Of a stretch of 64,000 nt of DNA, positions 1-10,313 are shown one piece after another. The position numbers and the translations under genes are program-made. This DNA is from Gnetum montanum (Eukaryota; Streptophyta; Gnetopsida; Gnetales; Gnetaceae), in the NCBI GenBank assembly GCA_015680685.1, contig MNCI01001931.1, forward strand, positions 91,985-155,984, written 5' to 3'. Within the stretch, counting starts at the first letter, position 1, and each line of letters opens with the position of its first letter. The notes under the pieces were generated by a model, which was not told where the DNA came from, did no database searches, and was given only the letters and a program-made list of their open reading frames with translations.

Positions 1-1
1 A

Positions 2-913
2 AAACAAAAGAATACTTCTTTAAGTTTGTATGACCTAGTAATGACTTCACCAGTACATCGAGAGGCTCTCGTACGGATGCTAACTTCAATTCCTGTTAGT
101 GAGGATCTTCCTAGAGATGAACCATCCATTTATGCTGTATTATCCCCACAACTTCAGGAATCGAAGACCACATCCTTAGAGTTCTGTGTTAAGGACATTA
201 AGCTAGATGAGAAAACAGGAGAAATCACCAAGGCCCCTATGTTCATAACAATACAAGTTGATCATTTCAAAATACGTAGGATGCATGTCAATGATGGTGC
301 AGCAATAAATGTAATACCTTTTTCCATCATCGAAAAATTGGAACTCACCGAACAAGTACAACCCACAACAACCTCTTTCTTGAGATCCTTCAATGGTTCT
401 CGTGTGGGAGTGAAAGACATGGTTACCTTAGATTTCATAGCCGGAGACCAATTCCCTACATCAGCTAAATTCATAGTGGTTGATGAAATGCCAGGGTTTA
501 ATATGATTTTAGGACGTCCTTGGCTAGCTCAACTTAAAGCCGTATCCTCACCAATCCATCAGGAGATACATCTACCTTATGAGGGAGGTGAGATCATCAT
601 ACATGGGGATACAACAACATCAATCGTTTCCTCACACCTTGAGGTAGGTCAAGGTTCAGAAATTGAGTTCATTAAGCCTAAACAAGAAACCATGAACATA
701 CATCAGAACGTGAACCCAATGTTGACTCACAATCCAACTAGCACTGAAGAAACACAAGAAGACACAAACATAGGAGCCATTCCTGCTGATGTTTCTTGGT
801 CAGAACTACCCTTTGAAATCACCGATGAAGGGGAAGATGAATATAAAATCATACCCATACACCCAGCTCCACATGTTAAGCTACAAAAGATTAAGAGGCA
901 ACTCAACAACTAG
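2..913 (+). CDS. Retrotransposon aspartic protease region (Tat-like gag-protease, 5' partial)
   Basis: This frame is open from the window edge and ends at a stop at 911-913, so its true start is outside the window. A retropepsin domain is recognisable: the catalytic loop reads D-G-A followed by INVIP near residue 100, and the flap/C-terminal signature FNMILGRPWL follows about 65 residues later. In plant Ty3/gypsy elements this protease cuts the Gag-Pol polyprotein in the virus-like particle. The downstream tail is acidic and of low complexity, ending in RQLNN. No RT follows: the next 600 bases are repeat-rich spacer. The frame has no internal stop over about 300 codons, which makes it unusually well preserved for this window. 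Family assignment to Tat rests on the shared non-coding layout with element B. Confidence 0.75.
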   Translation, partial: KQKNTSLSLYDLVMTSPVHREALVRMLTSIPVSEDLPRDEPSIYAVLSPQLQESKTTSLEFCVKDIKLDEKTGEITKAPMFITIQVDHFKIRRMHVNDGAAINVIPFSIIEKLELTEQVQPTTTSFLRSFNGSRVGVKDMVTLDFIAGDQFPTSAKFIVVDEMPGFNMILGRPWLAQLKAVSSPIHQEIHLPYEGGEIIIHGDTTTSIVSSHLEVGQGSEIEFIKPKQETMNIHQNVNPMLTHNPTSTEETQEDTNIGAIPADVSWSELPFEITDEGEDEYKIIPIHPAPHVKLQKIKRQLNN

Positions 914-1640
914 AACGAATGATACGAACTGTCTGAAATGACGTTAAACTACGAACTGTCCGAAATGACGTTAAACTATGAACTGTCCGAAATGACATTA
1001 AACTACGAAACGTCCACAATGACATTAAACTAGTCATGGTTAGAAATGGCCGGTTCCATTTAAAACTTCTTAAAAACATTATTTGGCCCACCATGGCATA
1101 AAACTGGTAATCCTTTCTTTAACAACAGATGCAATAGTCCATCAAAAACTTTAGACTCATGTACCAAGCCCGAAATGGCTTTAAACTAGAGCCAACAAAT
1201 TACAAATTTACAAACTCTCATCATATTACATTGAATTTTCGCTTACAAGTTACAAGTTACAATTCTTGCATGGTCGTTGCTTTCTTTTCCAAGTATTTAC
1301 CTTACATCTCACTTTACACTTTAGAAATTTATGTTACATTTAGTTGCACACATATACTCTAGAAAATAAGAAAAACAATAAAAAAAACATAAAACTACAA
1401 AAATACATGGCCCGAAAAGGCCTTAAACTGGCTTACAGCCCGGAACGGCCTAAAACTATCATTTTTTGCATTGTTTTTCTTTCATTCATACATTCTAACT
1501 CTATGTATGGCAGGTGTCGCTTCATGTTGTTTTCTTCCTAGTTGATTTTTTTTGCTAGATCTTGCAGGCACATAGCATGACCATGCATGTAGCATCATAC
1601 TTTACATAAGCAAGGTAAGCATTAGTCCGCTATGATTATA
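914..1640 (+). other. Non-coding spacer after the protease frame of element A
   Basis: No credible reading frame. The spacer holds a 27 bp tandem array (923-1030) and further single copies of a 'taaact' core, including a pair near 1408-1457 (GGCCCGAAAAGGCCTTAAACT type). A pyrimidine-rich stretch ending in ATGGCAG at about 1507-1512 looks like a splice acceptor. It resembles the TTTTGGCAG that ends the matching spacer in front of RT in element B. In Ogre-type Tat elements an intron is known between protease and RT; that this spacer is its relative is inference. Confidence 0.45.
923..1030 (+). repeat. 27 bp tandem repeat, 4 copies
   Basis: Four adjacent copies of a 27 bp unit (tacgaactgtccgaaatgac plus gttaaac) differing by a few bases. 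It begins nine bases after the protease stop codon. The TTAAACT core recurs in the arrays at 1655-1916, 16400-16760 and 20365-20660. Confidence 0.85.
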
Positions 1641-1654
1641 AACTGGCACAGATA

Positions 1655-1916
1655 GTGCTGGATCATGACTTAAAACTGATACCATAGAACAGTCCTGGAT
1701 CATGACTTAAAACTGATACCACAGAAAAGTCCTAGATCATGACTTAAAACTGATACCACAGAGAAGTCCTGGATCATGACTTAAAACTGATACCACAGAA
1801 AAGTCCTGGATCATGACTTAAAACTGATACCACAGAATAGTCCTAGCATCATGACTTAAAACTGATACCACAGAGTAGTCCTGGCATCATGACTTAAAAC
1901 TGATACCATAGAGCTC
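1655..1916 (+). repeat. 37 bp tandem repeat, 7 copies
   Basis: Seven near-identical head-to-tail copies of a 37-38 bp unit that starts GTCCTGGATCATGACTTAAA and continues ACTGATACCACAGAAAA. Copies start at about 1655, 1692, 1729, 1766, 1803, 1840 and 1878; the last two have one extra base. Looser relatives (TCCGCTAAGACTATAAACTAG) continue to about 2130. The 3' untranslated region of Tat elements is known to generate such satellites. Confidence 0.9.
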
Positions 1917-2130
1917 TGTCTGGTATGACACTAAATTGCTACATCCGTCCACCATGACATGAAACTAGCATCCAGAGTCCACTAAGACTATAAACTAGTT
2001 TGCCTCTTCACAATCTGCCATGACTATAAACTAGAAATGCACCGTCTGCTACGACGCTAAACTGGCACCATCTAAGGGGTTATGACGTAAAACTAATCCA
2101 CAATAGTCCGCTAAGACTATAAGCTAGTGA

Positions 2131-3251
2131 CATCATCGACGACCAGGCAAAATTTGAAAAGATCTGTTGTTGTAGTTGGTTGTGCCTGTTCCATGAAGAC
2201 TTGTTACATGATGGGGGGGGTGGGGCCTAATGAAACTGATGCTGTTCATGATTCTGTTTGCTTTGAAAGCTACACGTGGTGACTTCATCTCCTTGTTTAA
2301 AGTGTTTGGCTGACTATTTCATTTGTGGTTTTTCTTGTCTTCTTGGAGTTGTGTTTGCAGGATGACACTTCTGAGGCGTTCGTGCATATATGCACTTTAT
2401 CATGACGACAAGGTATCATATTTTTCCTAACGCACGCGATTGGGTTAATCAATTCGTTCATAAGTACATTCCCGACTCCCAATGTATCCCTTATTTCCCC
2501 ATCATGCTCCCCTTAGCCTATTCAATTACACCCCCTTAATACATTTTGCTTACCTCAAAACTCTTGATACACTATTGCACACTGTAACTCTCTAAGCAGT
2601 TGCAACGCAAAACATGATACACAGTACATGATGCAAACTGCAAGTGCTCAAACACGAGCACGACACAAAAAGCAAGCTCTTTCAAAAAGACCAAGAAGAA
2701 AAAAAAAACAAAAAAAAAGGTCAAAGAGAAAAATGCACAGAAAAGGTCTTCAAGACCCTGTTGACATCATAAACAAAAGACTATTGGCCATTCTCATACA
2801 AGCCCCAGGTGAGAAGGCAATTGTCTTGAAAAAAAGTTACACTTGTGTCTCAAAGATACCATGTTGCACATCATCGCATGGCTTTGGCTGTTTACAACGG
2901 GTCCCACAAATACTCTATAAGAGTCCCGTTTCTCCAAAGAACGCACCTCCTATGTCTTGGTTCCGAGTCTACTGAAAACCTGGCTGTTGACAAGGACCAA
3001 TGACATGACTTGTGCACAAGAGAGCATTCCTCTCCCACAAATCCCAGCAGCAATCATAGCCCTTAACCTCCTAGCTTCCTTGATTATAACTGATTCCCTT
3101 GCATCTTGAACCACATTCCCTCAATCCCATGTACTTTTGAAAATGGTGCGATGACACCCAACCAAAGGCTGATGGTTAATGTTTGATGCTTTATTGCTCA
3201 TGGTGTTTTGCACTTCTTTGTCGACACCTCTTGGGTGGATTCCTCCAGATG
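2131..3251 (+). other. 3' untranslated region of element A
   Basis: No gene is supported. A purine-rich stretch near 2640-2750 gives a lysine/arginine-rich frame that looks like composition, not a protein. A TTGTGTTTGCAG sequence at about 2349-2360 matches TCGTGTTTGCAG at about 21246-21257 in element B, which helps align the two 3' regions. Confidence 0.5.
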
Positions 3252-3269
3252 TCAAAAAAGAGGGGCTAA
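3252..3269 (+). promoter_or_regulatory. Polypurine tract of element A
   Basis: TCAAAAAAGAGGGGCTAA directly precedes the LTR start TGAAACACC. Element B has CAACAAAGAGGGGCAAA at the same place. Such tracts prime plus-strand DNA synthesis in LTR retrotransposons. Confidence 0.75.
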
Positions 3270-4636
3270 TGAAACACCACTAATTTTGGCCTAGCACTTT
3301 CAAACAAGAATCAAGCTAAGTCATGCTGCTGCCCAACATGAGTACAGCGTGACCAGACTTGGAGGCCTCCAAAATAGCCCTCGATGATCCATGATTCAAC
3401 AGGCAAGGTCCCCCCGGGGTCCACAGGCGAATGCACCAACTTCCAGCATCTAGAATCAAAAGTTTCAGGTTCAAAATGTTTGGTTTTGGCTAAGTACACT
3501 TTGGTTACTTTTCTAGACACTGCACAGCGTAAGGATCAGCGTCACCAATTTTTAGAGCCCCAAAACTGAGCCAAAATGACTTGATTTCAAGGGTGTAAGT
3601 CATTCTCAAGGTCCACTATTAATAACTATGGGTCCCAGCCTTCAGAAATTCCAGATTTCAGCCCAAAATTGCAAGTTTTGGAGGTCACACTGCAGGTCAC
3701 ACTGCAAGTCACGCTGGATGCTAGACAAGCGAGGCGGTGTTAATCCTTCTTGGTTTTCTTTTTCAAGAAATCTGTAAAATGGCAAAGGGATATGAAAGCC
3801 CATGTAAAATCAGGTCAAATATTTAGCAAAAAAAAAAAGAAATATAATTTTTCCAAGCGGGCCAGAGTTGGAGCTAATCTTTTTAAATTTTTAAATTTTT
3901 TTTATCGCTTAAGGGCTTGTATTTCTAATTTGTATTTTTTTATGGGCTTGAATGACCCACAAATTATAAAATACATTGAACTTGGTCAAAGAAAGCCCTA
4001 GCCAAACCCTAGCCCAACCCTATAAATACCCTATCAATTCACACAAACTAGAAGAAGGCAAAAGAGGCAAGAAAGAGAAGAAGAAGATGGGAAGAGGAAA
4101 AGATTGGAGAGATTAACCATTCTGAAGGAGGACAGAACTTGCAATCCTTGGGCGCTTGGCACATCTGATTTTTGGCTTCCAAGGTTTCTTCACATTCATC
4201 CCATTTCATCATCGCCTCATCGTGTCATATCATTCCGGGGCTAGGCGTTTAACTTGCCATCCACACTTGTGCAACTACACTTTGACTGGTGCATATTCCT
4301 GTTTGAAACAATACAATATAGTTTCATTATTTCCTCCCATTTACATTATTTAGTTCTATGTATAATTTACAAATATAACTTTGTTTATGCTTTAATCATA
4401 AATCAGTACGCTTTATTTACATTTCATATCGTTGTTTACATTCCGTTTACATCCCGTTTACGATAACCCCAGCGCTAGCCGTAGCTTACGCTTGGGGAAG
4501 TCCTTGGTTGATTTTCGTGCAAACCACCCAAGGCACTCTGCCTTCATTTACTTTTCCAGCTTGCCCTCGGGCGAAGGTAGGGTCAGTTGTGATTGCCCAA
4601 CGATCTCTCGATGTCTGTTTCCATTCCAGCCTTACA
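3270..4636 (+). repeat. 3' LTR of element A
   Basis: Starts TGAAACACC after the polypurine tract, as in element B. It contains a TATA box at 4021 followed by a purine-rich transcribed leader. The 3' end is placed at CTTACA near 4636 because TTCCAGCC...TACA also closes the LTR of element B; this end could be wrong by tens of bases, and no target-site duplication can be tested because the 5' end is outside the window. Confidence 0.6.
4021..4028 (+). promoter_or_regulatory. TATA box in the LTR of element A
   Basis: CCCTATAAATACCC, about 750 bases into the LTR. The LTR of element B has GGCCCTATAAATACCCC at 23062. Both contexts are GC-bounded, as in plant core promoters. Confidence 0.7.
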
Positions 4637-5390
4637 CTGACGATTTAGGTTAGTACACCTTCCTACCGTCATACCTGTAGATGTGGGAGTAACCCACCGT
4701 GTAGGGACCACCCGAAGAGGCACACATCGCTTCGACCTGAAGGTCAAAAAGTGAAAAGAAAGGCTCAGGTCCACGACCTCGGAGTGAGACAGGTGTTTGT
4801 GTTTCTTGTATTGCTTGAAACATGTATCGGCCTCGCTAGAGGAGCTATAGTCGTCGGCTTTTATCGAAGGAGTTACAGACAACAACTTCTTAGTTACTAA
4901 GGCCTCACCAATTGTATAAATCTATATGCACCAACCAGTATGAGATTAGATGTGAGAAGCTGGTTACAGTATGAGATTAGATGTGAAAAGTTGGAGTGTC
5001 AGAGTAGCCCAAGGAAGTGCTCATTTCCAAGTATCGTGTTTGAGTTTTCAAACAATCGATGATCGCCCTGTTGGTTGGTACGTAGAACTTGAAAATAGGA
5101 GGTGCTTTAGCAGGGAACGAGTCCCCGAGTTCCCCTAGCTAGGCCAGCAAGAAAGTAGTTATTTAGTTGCTTTTCTTGAGTGGGGGTAGATCTGCTAGTG
5201 TAGTGTAGGCCTGCTAGCCAGGACCAAAAGAGCCTTGTGGACAAAGAAATGTGTGCTTCTATAGCAATATATATCAGGTTGTTTTAGTTCTGGTTCATAT
5301 ATATTGAACCGCTTGACAATACTTGGGGTGATTTCAACCTTGTTATATCGAGCCTTTATGGGTCCGCCGTTGACACATGCCACATTAGCC

Positions 5391-5496
5391 ACCGATTGAC
5401 AGACCAATTTAGACGTTCCATTTGGCACCGATTGATAGACCAATTTAGACGTTCCATTTGGCACCGATTGTAGACCAATTTAGACATTCCATTTGG
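5391..5496 (+). repeat. 36 bp tandem repeat, about 3 copies
   Basis: Units begin at 5391, 5427 and 5463 with ACCGATTG and run through GACCAATTTAGACGTTCCAT. Copies differ at only a few positions; the third is two bases shorter. The array lies in otherwise featureless DNA. Confidence 0.85.
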
Positions 5497-7142
5497 ATGT
5501 ACTTAAGAGGGAAGAGTATGCCCTGTGACCGGGGGAAACACTGGACAAAATCGAGTGTATTAGTCATGATATTATGCATGACTTATTCGTAGTTATGTTA
5601 TGCTGCTGCTACACCACTATGTAATGAAGAAGAAGAAGACAAGACAACAACGATGACATAAGTACAAATCCATTCGATGTTGGGACGACGTAAGGAGAGA
5701 AGGCCTCTTCGGGATCGAACCTTGGGCTGATTATCATCATAATGTTGTCCTGCTATTAGTCAGGGGATGAGTGACAGGAATTTAGCTTTACCCAAGTTGG
5801 GATATGAGGTTTATTGTTTATTGAAAAGTTGGGATACAAGGGCAGTACATAAGGGGGAACGAGTCCCCACGCTTGGCACGATATGAGTTGAGTGTAGGCC
5901 CCCAACTACAACTATGTTGCTTTGAAAAGTTGGGATACGAGGTGACAAGCGGATCCTTTGACATTTTGGTGGTGGTGGACCCTTTGCTTGCTTTTTTGTA
6001 ATTCGTTTCCTTGAAACGCAATCTTGAGACACTTCTTCCATTATGAAGAAGCTAGTTTGGTTTGGTTTGATTTGCTGATGATGCTTCAAAAACTATCCCA
6101 TCCTTTACATTGGTTTGGTTTGGTTTGGACACCTGTACCCTTAGGGTTACTTAGGGAAAGCAGTGTTTAAGAATCTGTCCTATCTATCAAGATAGGCTTG
6201 ATAAGCCAAGGGGAAGGCATTTCCATGAAACACTACAGCATTTCAGAAATGCTTGATACTAGAACAGCTTACTTAGGGCGAAAGCGGGCCATTGTTCTCA
6301 TCTCCTTAGGGAGATGAAACGTGAAGTGAGCATTGTTTGATGTCCTGACCTTAGTTAGGGAGATTGGCAGCCTATGTTGGCAGCTACTGCCATACAACAA
6401 CGCAAGGTAAGGTGGTGGCGGAGCGGGAACGAATGTTCCTGTAGTGAGTTCCCCTGTACATGCCACTAGAGGAATACCGTTGTTCATGATCATATAACAC
6501 TTGCAAGGGGGGACTGGGGATAAGAGCAACACCTTAGTTTTTTGTTTGTTTATTTGTTTTTGAGCCTCATTATCTTTGGGAAGGGTCCGCCGGTAGACAA
6601 GGCCACCGTGCTTAGTTAGCCATTGTTTTGGTTCTTCATCTACGTTAGCACTATAGGCATACTCTTCCTCTTAGCCTCGGGGAGAGCCATATGGCTGGAT
6701 GTTTAGGGAAGGAATCTGCCCCATGGCTCTTCCTTGAAGAGGGAAACTTACTATGACTATTAGGGACACTACGACGACGATGTTGCCACCACCCATAGAT
6801 ATACGACGAATGACGATACGATACGTACAATTTCTTACGTACGGTTATTTGGTGGGTAGTTGGAAGGACTACTTGCGGGCATGGGGAAGGACTTGTACCT
6901 TTGAGGGGCATGCGAAAGGGCTCTGCCCCCAGTTATAGGACATCAAAATATCCTATTTTTGTACATAAAAATACCGAGGCCCAAGGTTTGTAGTTTTTTC
7001 ATTAGGGTTAGGAGGTCAGCCCCAAAGGTAGTTAGCAAAACACCGCAGCATTGCAGCATTGCAGCATTACTAGATAATGTTAGGTTTTGTTTGTTTCGTG
7101 AAAACTATTTGCATGTTTGCATGTTGGCATGTTGTTATCAAC

Positions 7143-7172
7143 GGTAGGTAGGTAGGTAGGTAGGTAGGTAGG
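7143..7172 (+). repeat. GGTA microsatellite
   Basis: About seven uninterrupted GGTA units. Confidence 0.95.
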
Positions 7173-7561
7173 AAGAAGAAATCAATATAAAACAACTTCA
7201 ATCAATACCAACTAGTAGTTTGTTGTAGATCTCGACTTGCTCCATTCTACAATGACCGGAAACCTGAGAAGGCATAAATGAGGGCTTTAGCAGGGAACGA
7301 GTCCCTGAGTTACCCCGATTGGATCCGGACTTATCATTACCTATGGGTTCATCTTTGGTTTGGATATTTTTCATCAAAGTAGTACAAAAATACAAGAAAT
7401 GCAAAAATTGAAGGTTACCGTCGGGTGCTAGGACCCTCCCAACCCTGGCTACAGCTCATTGAAATGGCCAATCCGTGAGTTGTGATTGGTTGCTTGGCAA
7501 CCAATTGTGCGTGCTCATGCACACGTGAGTGTGTGCGCGTGCGTGCTCGTGCACGTGTGAT

Positions 7562-7627
7562 CAAACTCGTATGCGAGTTTGTCTTGTTTTTCGTGTGTTC
7601 AACTTGATTTTTCGGCGAATCAAGTTG
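7562..7627. other. Two adjacent perfect hairpins
   Basis: First hairpin: CAAACTCG (7562-7569), loop TATG, CGAGTTTG (7574-7581). Second: CAACTTGATT (7600-7609), 8 nt loop, AATCAAGTTG (7618-7627). Stems are 8 and 10 bp with no mismatch. Function unknown; such pairs are common in organellar spacers. Confidence 0.8.
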
Positions 7628-9375
7628 TCATAAATAGGCACGTTTCACAGAAATGTAGTTGCAAATTCAAGTGGTAAACTTTCATATATCAGACTATAGA
7701 GTATCAAATTCATTTCATGGAAACGCAGCACCCAAGGCGTTTCACGGAAATGCAACATGGTAACCACCTACAAATACGCGGGTATTATTCCATTCACAAC
7801 GTGTCACGGTGTCACTCACTTCGTGAGTTCCCGCATCTCCTTAGTTCAAAATGGGCTCACGAGAGTTCTCTCGCTGCAACTTATATAGCATTGGAAGTTA
7901 GTACAATTACTGCATTGCTTCATAGGAGCAACGTATCGATATATCAGGATCTAGATCTATTTGCAATAAACGAAAAAGCAAAAGGTATTTATTTTCAAAT
8001 ACTAATGTAGGGTGGGTATAATATAAATATAATATAATACCCTCAGTTACTCAATTTGGTCTATGGGCTAGTTGTGAATTAGATTTTGGATGTACTAAAC
8101 TCTTTGCAACACAAAATATGTAAGCCTATTGAGGAGTGAGGAACTTAGTTTCAGGGTGGGTCGGGAATGAAGCTGCTTTAGCATCGAGTCCCCGACCCTC
8201 GAAGTGAAGCTTGTCGCAGTAAGATGTGCTTATAGAAAATTGACAAAGAACTACTTCAATCATATTATGGTCAGCGTAGCCTTAGTAGTAGGTAGCTTGA
8301 GTGTGAACCGTTGTAAAACACTTAAATTCATCAATTCCACAACCAACTCACCTAGTCTCACTTGTTAAGCCATCACCCCTTTTTGTAAGGATGTGAAATG
8401 AGCTACTATACTCGGAACTCCCTACGTATCCCTACATATAAAGAGCTATGAGACAAAGTGGATAGATTCTACGTATTTAAGTAAGTAAAAGTAGATGCAA
8501 GGTACGAATGCGAGATTGACTTCATGAACAAAGATAACACGCCAAGAGCCAGCTGCTTGGCCTGTGGGCCTATGAGTAAAGAAGCGTTAACCTATACATG
8601 CTATACTACCGCCATGCATTATGAAACTATGAAAGTAAACCATACATCTAACCCCTACATCTATCTAGCAATCTATCCCCAAGTATCTCCTAGTTTCTAA
8701 CTAAAAAATAACGTTTTTAGATTCCCTACTAAAAAATAAGTGTCCATAGTAAATTGAAGTCCCTGGAAAGAGCTAATATGTATTGTGATAAGTCCTACTT
8801 CAATGTTAGTCTGAGTAGGGTGCCCTAGGAGAAAGGTAACGAGTATATGATCCCAAATGAGGTTTTTAACAGACTCGATATGCTTATATCGTCCTACTTG
8901 TGAACTCATTGGCCAATGACTGAAGCTGGAATGGCTCGCGTAGCGAGACCTCGCGAAGCGTGAGCCTCATCCTCAGAAACCAGATCCTAAGGGTGCCCGC
9001 CCCATGACTCCTGTTGCTTGGTAAAGCATATGCATTCAATCCTGCCATGCTTGCATATAAGGTAAAAAACAACCTAAAGAGTTGCGTCGCTTGCTTAATA
9101 AAACAAGTGGCCCAGTAGGCGTGAAGCAGCGTGCTCTCGGCTTAGAACGCTTCTACAGTGTTCATATGTCTATGGAACCCCATCCCTGGTATGACCCAGA
9201 AGCCTATAAGTTATCAAGGGATCTGCTAAAGCAAGTTAAGTTCAGGAAGTATAGGTCCACCTAAGTAGTAACCTTTAAAGTCGAGTTCCCAGGCTAAGCC
9301 TACGCCCGAGTAAGAAAGTCCCAGACCATGGCTAGCACCTCCTACAAGAAAGGGCTTGCCCCCTAGTTAGGTGGT

Positions 9376-10313
9376 TGATGAGACACGATATGCACAAGCC
9401 GCGATATAGCGTCGTCCCCTGCGATATCGCATATGCGATATCGCGGTCCACCGCCAAATCTATAAATAAGAGGCAGCACTCCCTTCATTTCCAATATAGG
9501 GCTAGAAGTAGCAAAGCTCTGGCAGATTGATCACCCCAGAGATAGAATATTTTCCATGTGCCCGCAGTAGGAGTCCCCCAAGTGAACGGTTCTTTATTCG
9601 AGCAGCTTTGTACCTGAACGCAAGTTGTGTACGGCAATAAAGACGAGCTGTGTGGATAAACCTTGCAGTACATGGATAGGTTTATTTAATGTTATTTATT
9701 GCTTCCCTAGTAGCGCGGCATGAGTACGACTTGGTTACGAGCATTGACGAATATGTACGGCTAACCAAGGAATCGGCTACTCATCGCGATTAGATTCTCT
9801 CACCCTTATCTCCTAGAACGTGGGACAAGTACGACTTGATTACGAGCATCTACAGATGTGTGCGGCTAGTTAAGGAATCGGCTGCTCGTCACACTTAGGC
9901 TAGTTAGGTGCCTCAGTACGACCGCTTCGAGCATGTGCGTTACGTGTGGTAATCCCAGTAACGATTAGCATTTGGTAGCCACAGTTGCACAGTTCAGGGT
10001 GTGTACAGTAAGTGTGAACGGATGCTGATGCTAGTTAATATAAACTTAGGTCCTTAGTTAGAGTTAGTTAGCTTTCTCAACCCTTCACCCTCTAGCATAG
10101 GAGATAAAATCAAAAAAGACCAAAAAAATCATATACCTCAGACTTACTTAACCATACACCGTGACAACAACAAGTAAGTCTGGGAAGACAACGAAAGATT
10201 AACCCCAAGTGTTCCATGGGGCGTTTAGGCATTTAGTCTGCGGAGTTCGACCAGATCGCGCGTGCTACGCTCGTTTCGTATGGTTGAGTATAGGGGTACC
10301 TCGCCACTCATCA
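9376..10313 (+). mobile_element. Solo LTR, Athila-like family, with target-site duplication GTGGT
   Basis: Starts TGATGAGAC and ends CTCATCA, the same 7 bp inverted ends as six other LTR copies in the window. It is flanked by GTGGT at 9371-9375 and 10314-10318. Inside are a U3 with GCGATATCGC palindromes (about 9397-9446), a TATA box at 9461, the conserved GTGTACGGCAATAAAGACGA segment near 9629 holding a polyadenylation-like AATAAA, and the conserved tail GGTTGAGTATAGGGGTACCT. There is no internal region, so it is a solo LTR left by recombination between two LTRs. It is closest to the LTRs of element F. Confidence 0.92.
9461..9468 (+). promoter_or_regulatory. TATA box of the solo LTR
   Basis: TCTATAAATAAGAGG, directly after the GCGATATCGC palindrome cluster. 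The identical context occurs in both LTRs of element F on the minus strand. Confidence 0.7.

Larger units (their letters stand above)
1..4636 (+). mobile_element. Element A: 3' part of a Tat-like Ty3/gypsy retrotransposon, internally deleted
   Basis: Seen in order: the end of a gag-protease frame (to 913), a spacer with tandem repeats, a second tandem-repeat block (1655-2130), about 1.1 kb of non-coding DNA, a polypurine tract and an LTR starting TGAAACACC. No RT, RNase H or integrase is present between 913 and 1655. Element B further along has the same non-coding order but keeps these domains, so I infer that pol was deleted from A. The 5' part lies outside the window. The 3' LTR end is set only by comparison with element B. 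Confidence 0.7.
4637..9375. other. Gene-poor DNA, possibly organelle-derived
   Basis: No frame with a recognisable protein. By eye the base composition is richer in G+C than the flanking retroelements. It contains perfect short hairpins, a three-copy 36 bp repeat, and several copies of GGGAACGAGTCCCC-like motifs (near 5110, 5856, 7281 and, weaker, 8184). This texture resembles plant mitochondrial intergenic DNA. I cannot name a mitochondrial gene in it, so an organellar origin is a hypothesis only. Confidence 0.35.

Noticed and set aside
1655-1916. Regular 37 bp repeats reminiscent of a CRISPR array
   Set aside because: The units are directly adjacent with no unique spacers, and the context is a plant retrotransposon 3' UTR.
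2628-2975. Open frame of 115 codons rich in Lys and Arg
   Set aside because: It is produced by an A/G-rich tract in the 3' UTR of element A, and no domain is visible.
3270-4636. LTR of element A as the 5' LTR of element B
   Set aside because: It is preceded by a polypurine tract, which marks a 3' LTR, and no primer-binding site or gag follows it.
5695-5730. GGTTCGATCCC on the minus strand, like a tRNA T arm
   Set aside because: The bases on each side of the loop do not pair as a T stem, and no acceptor or anticodon stem fits.
9082-9264. 60-codon open frame in the gene-poor tract
   Set aside because: It starts at a non-ATG codon, matches no protein I know, and has a length expected by chance.
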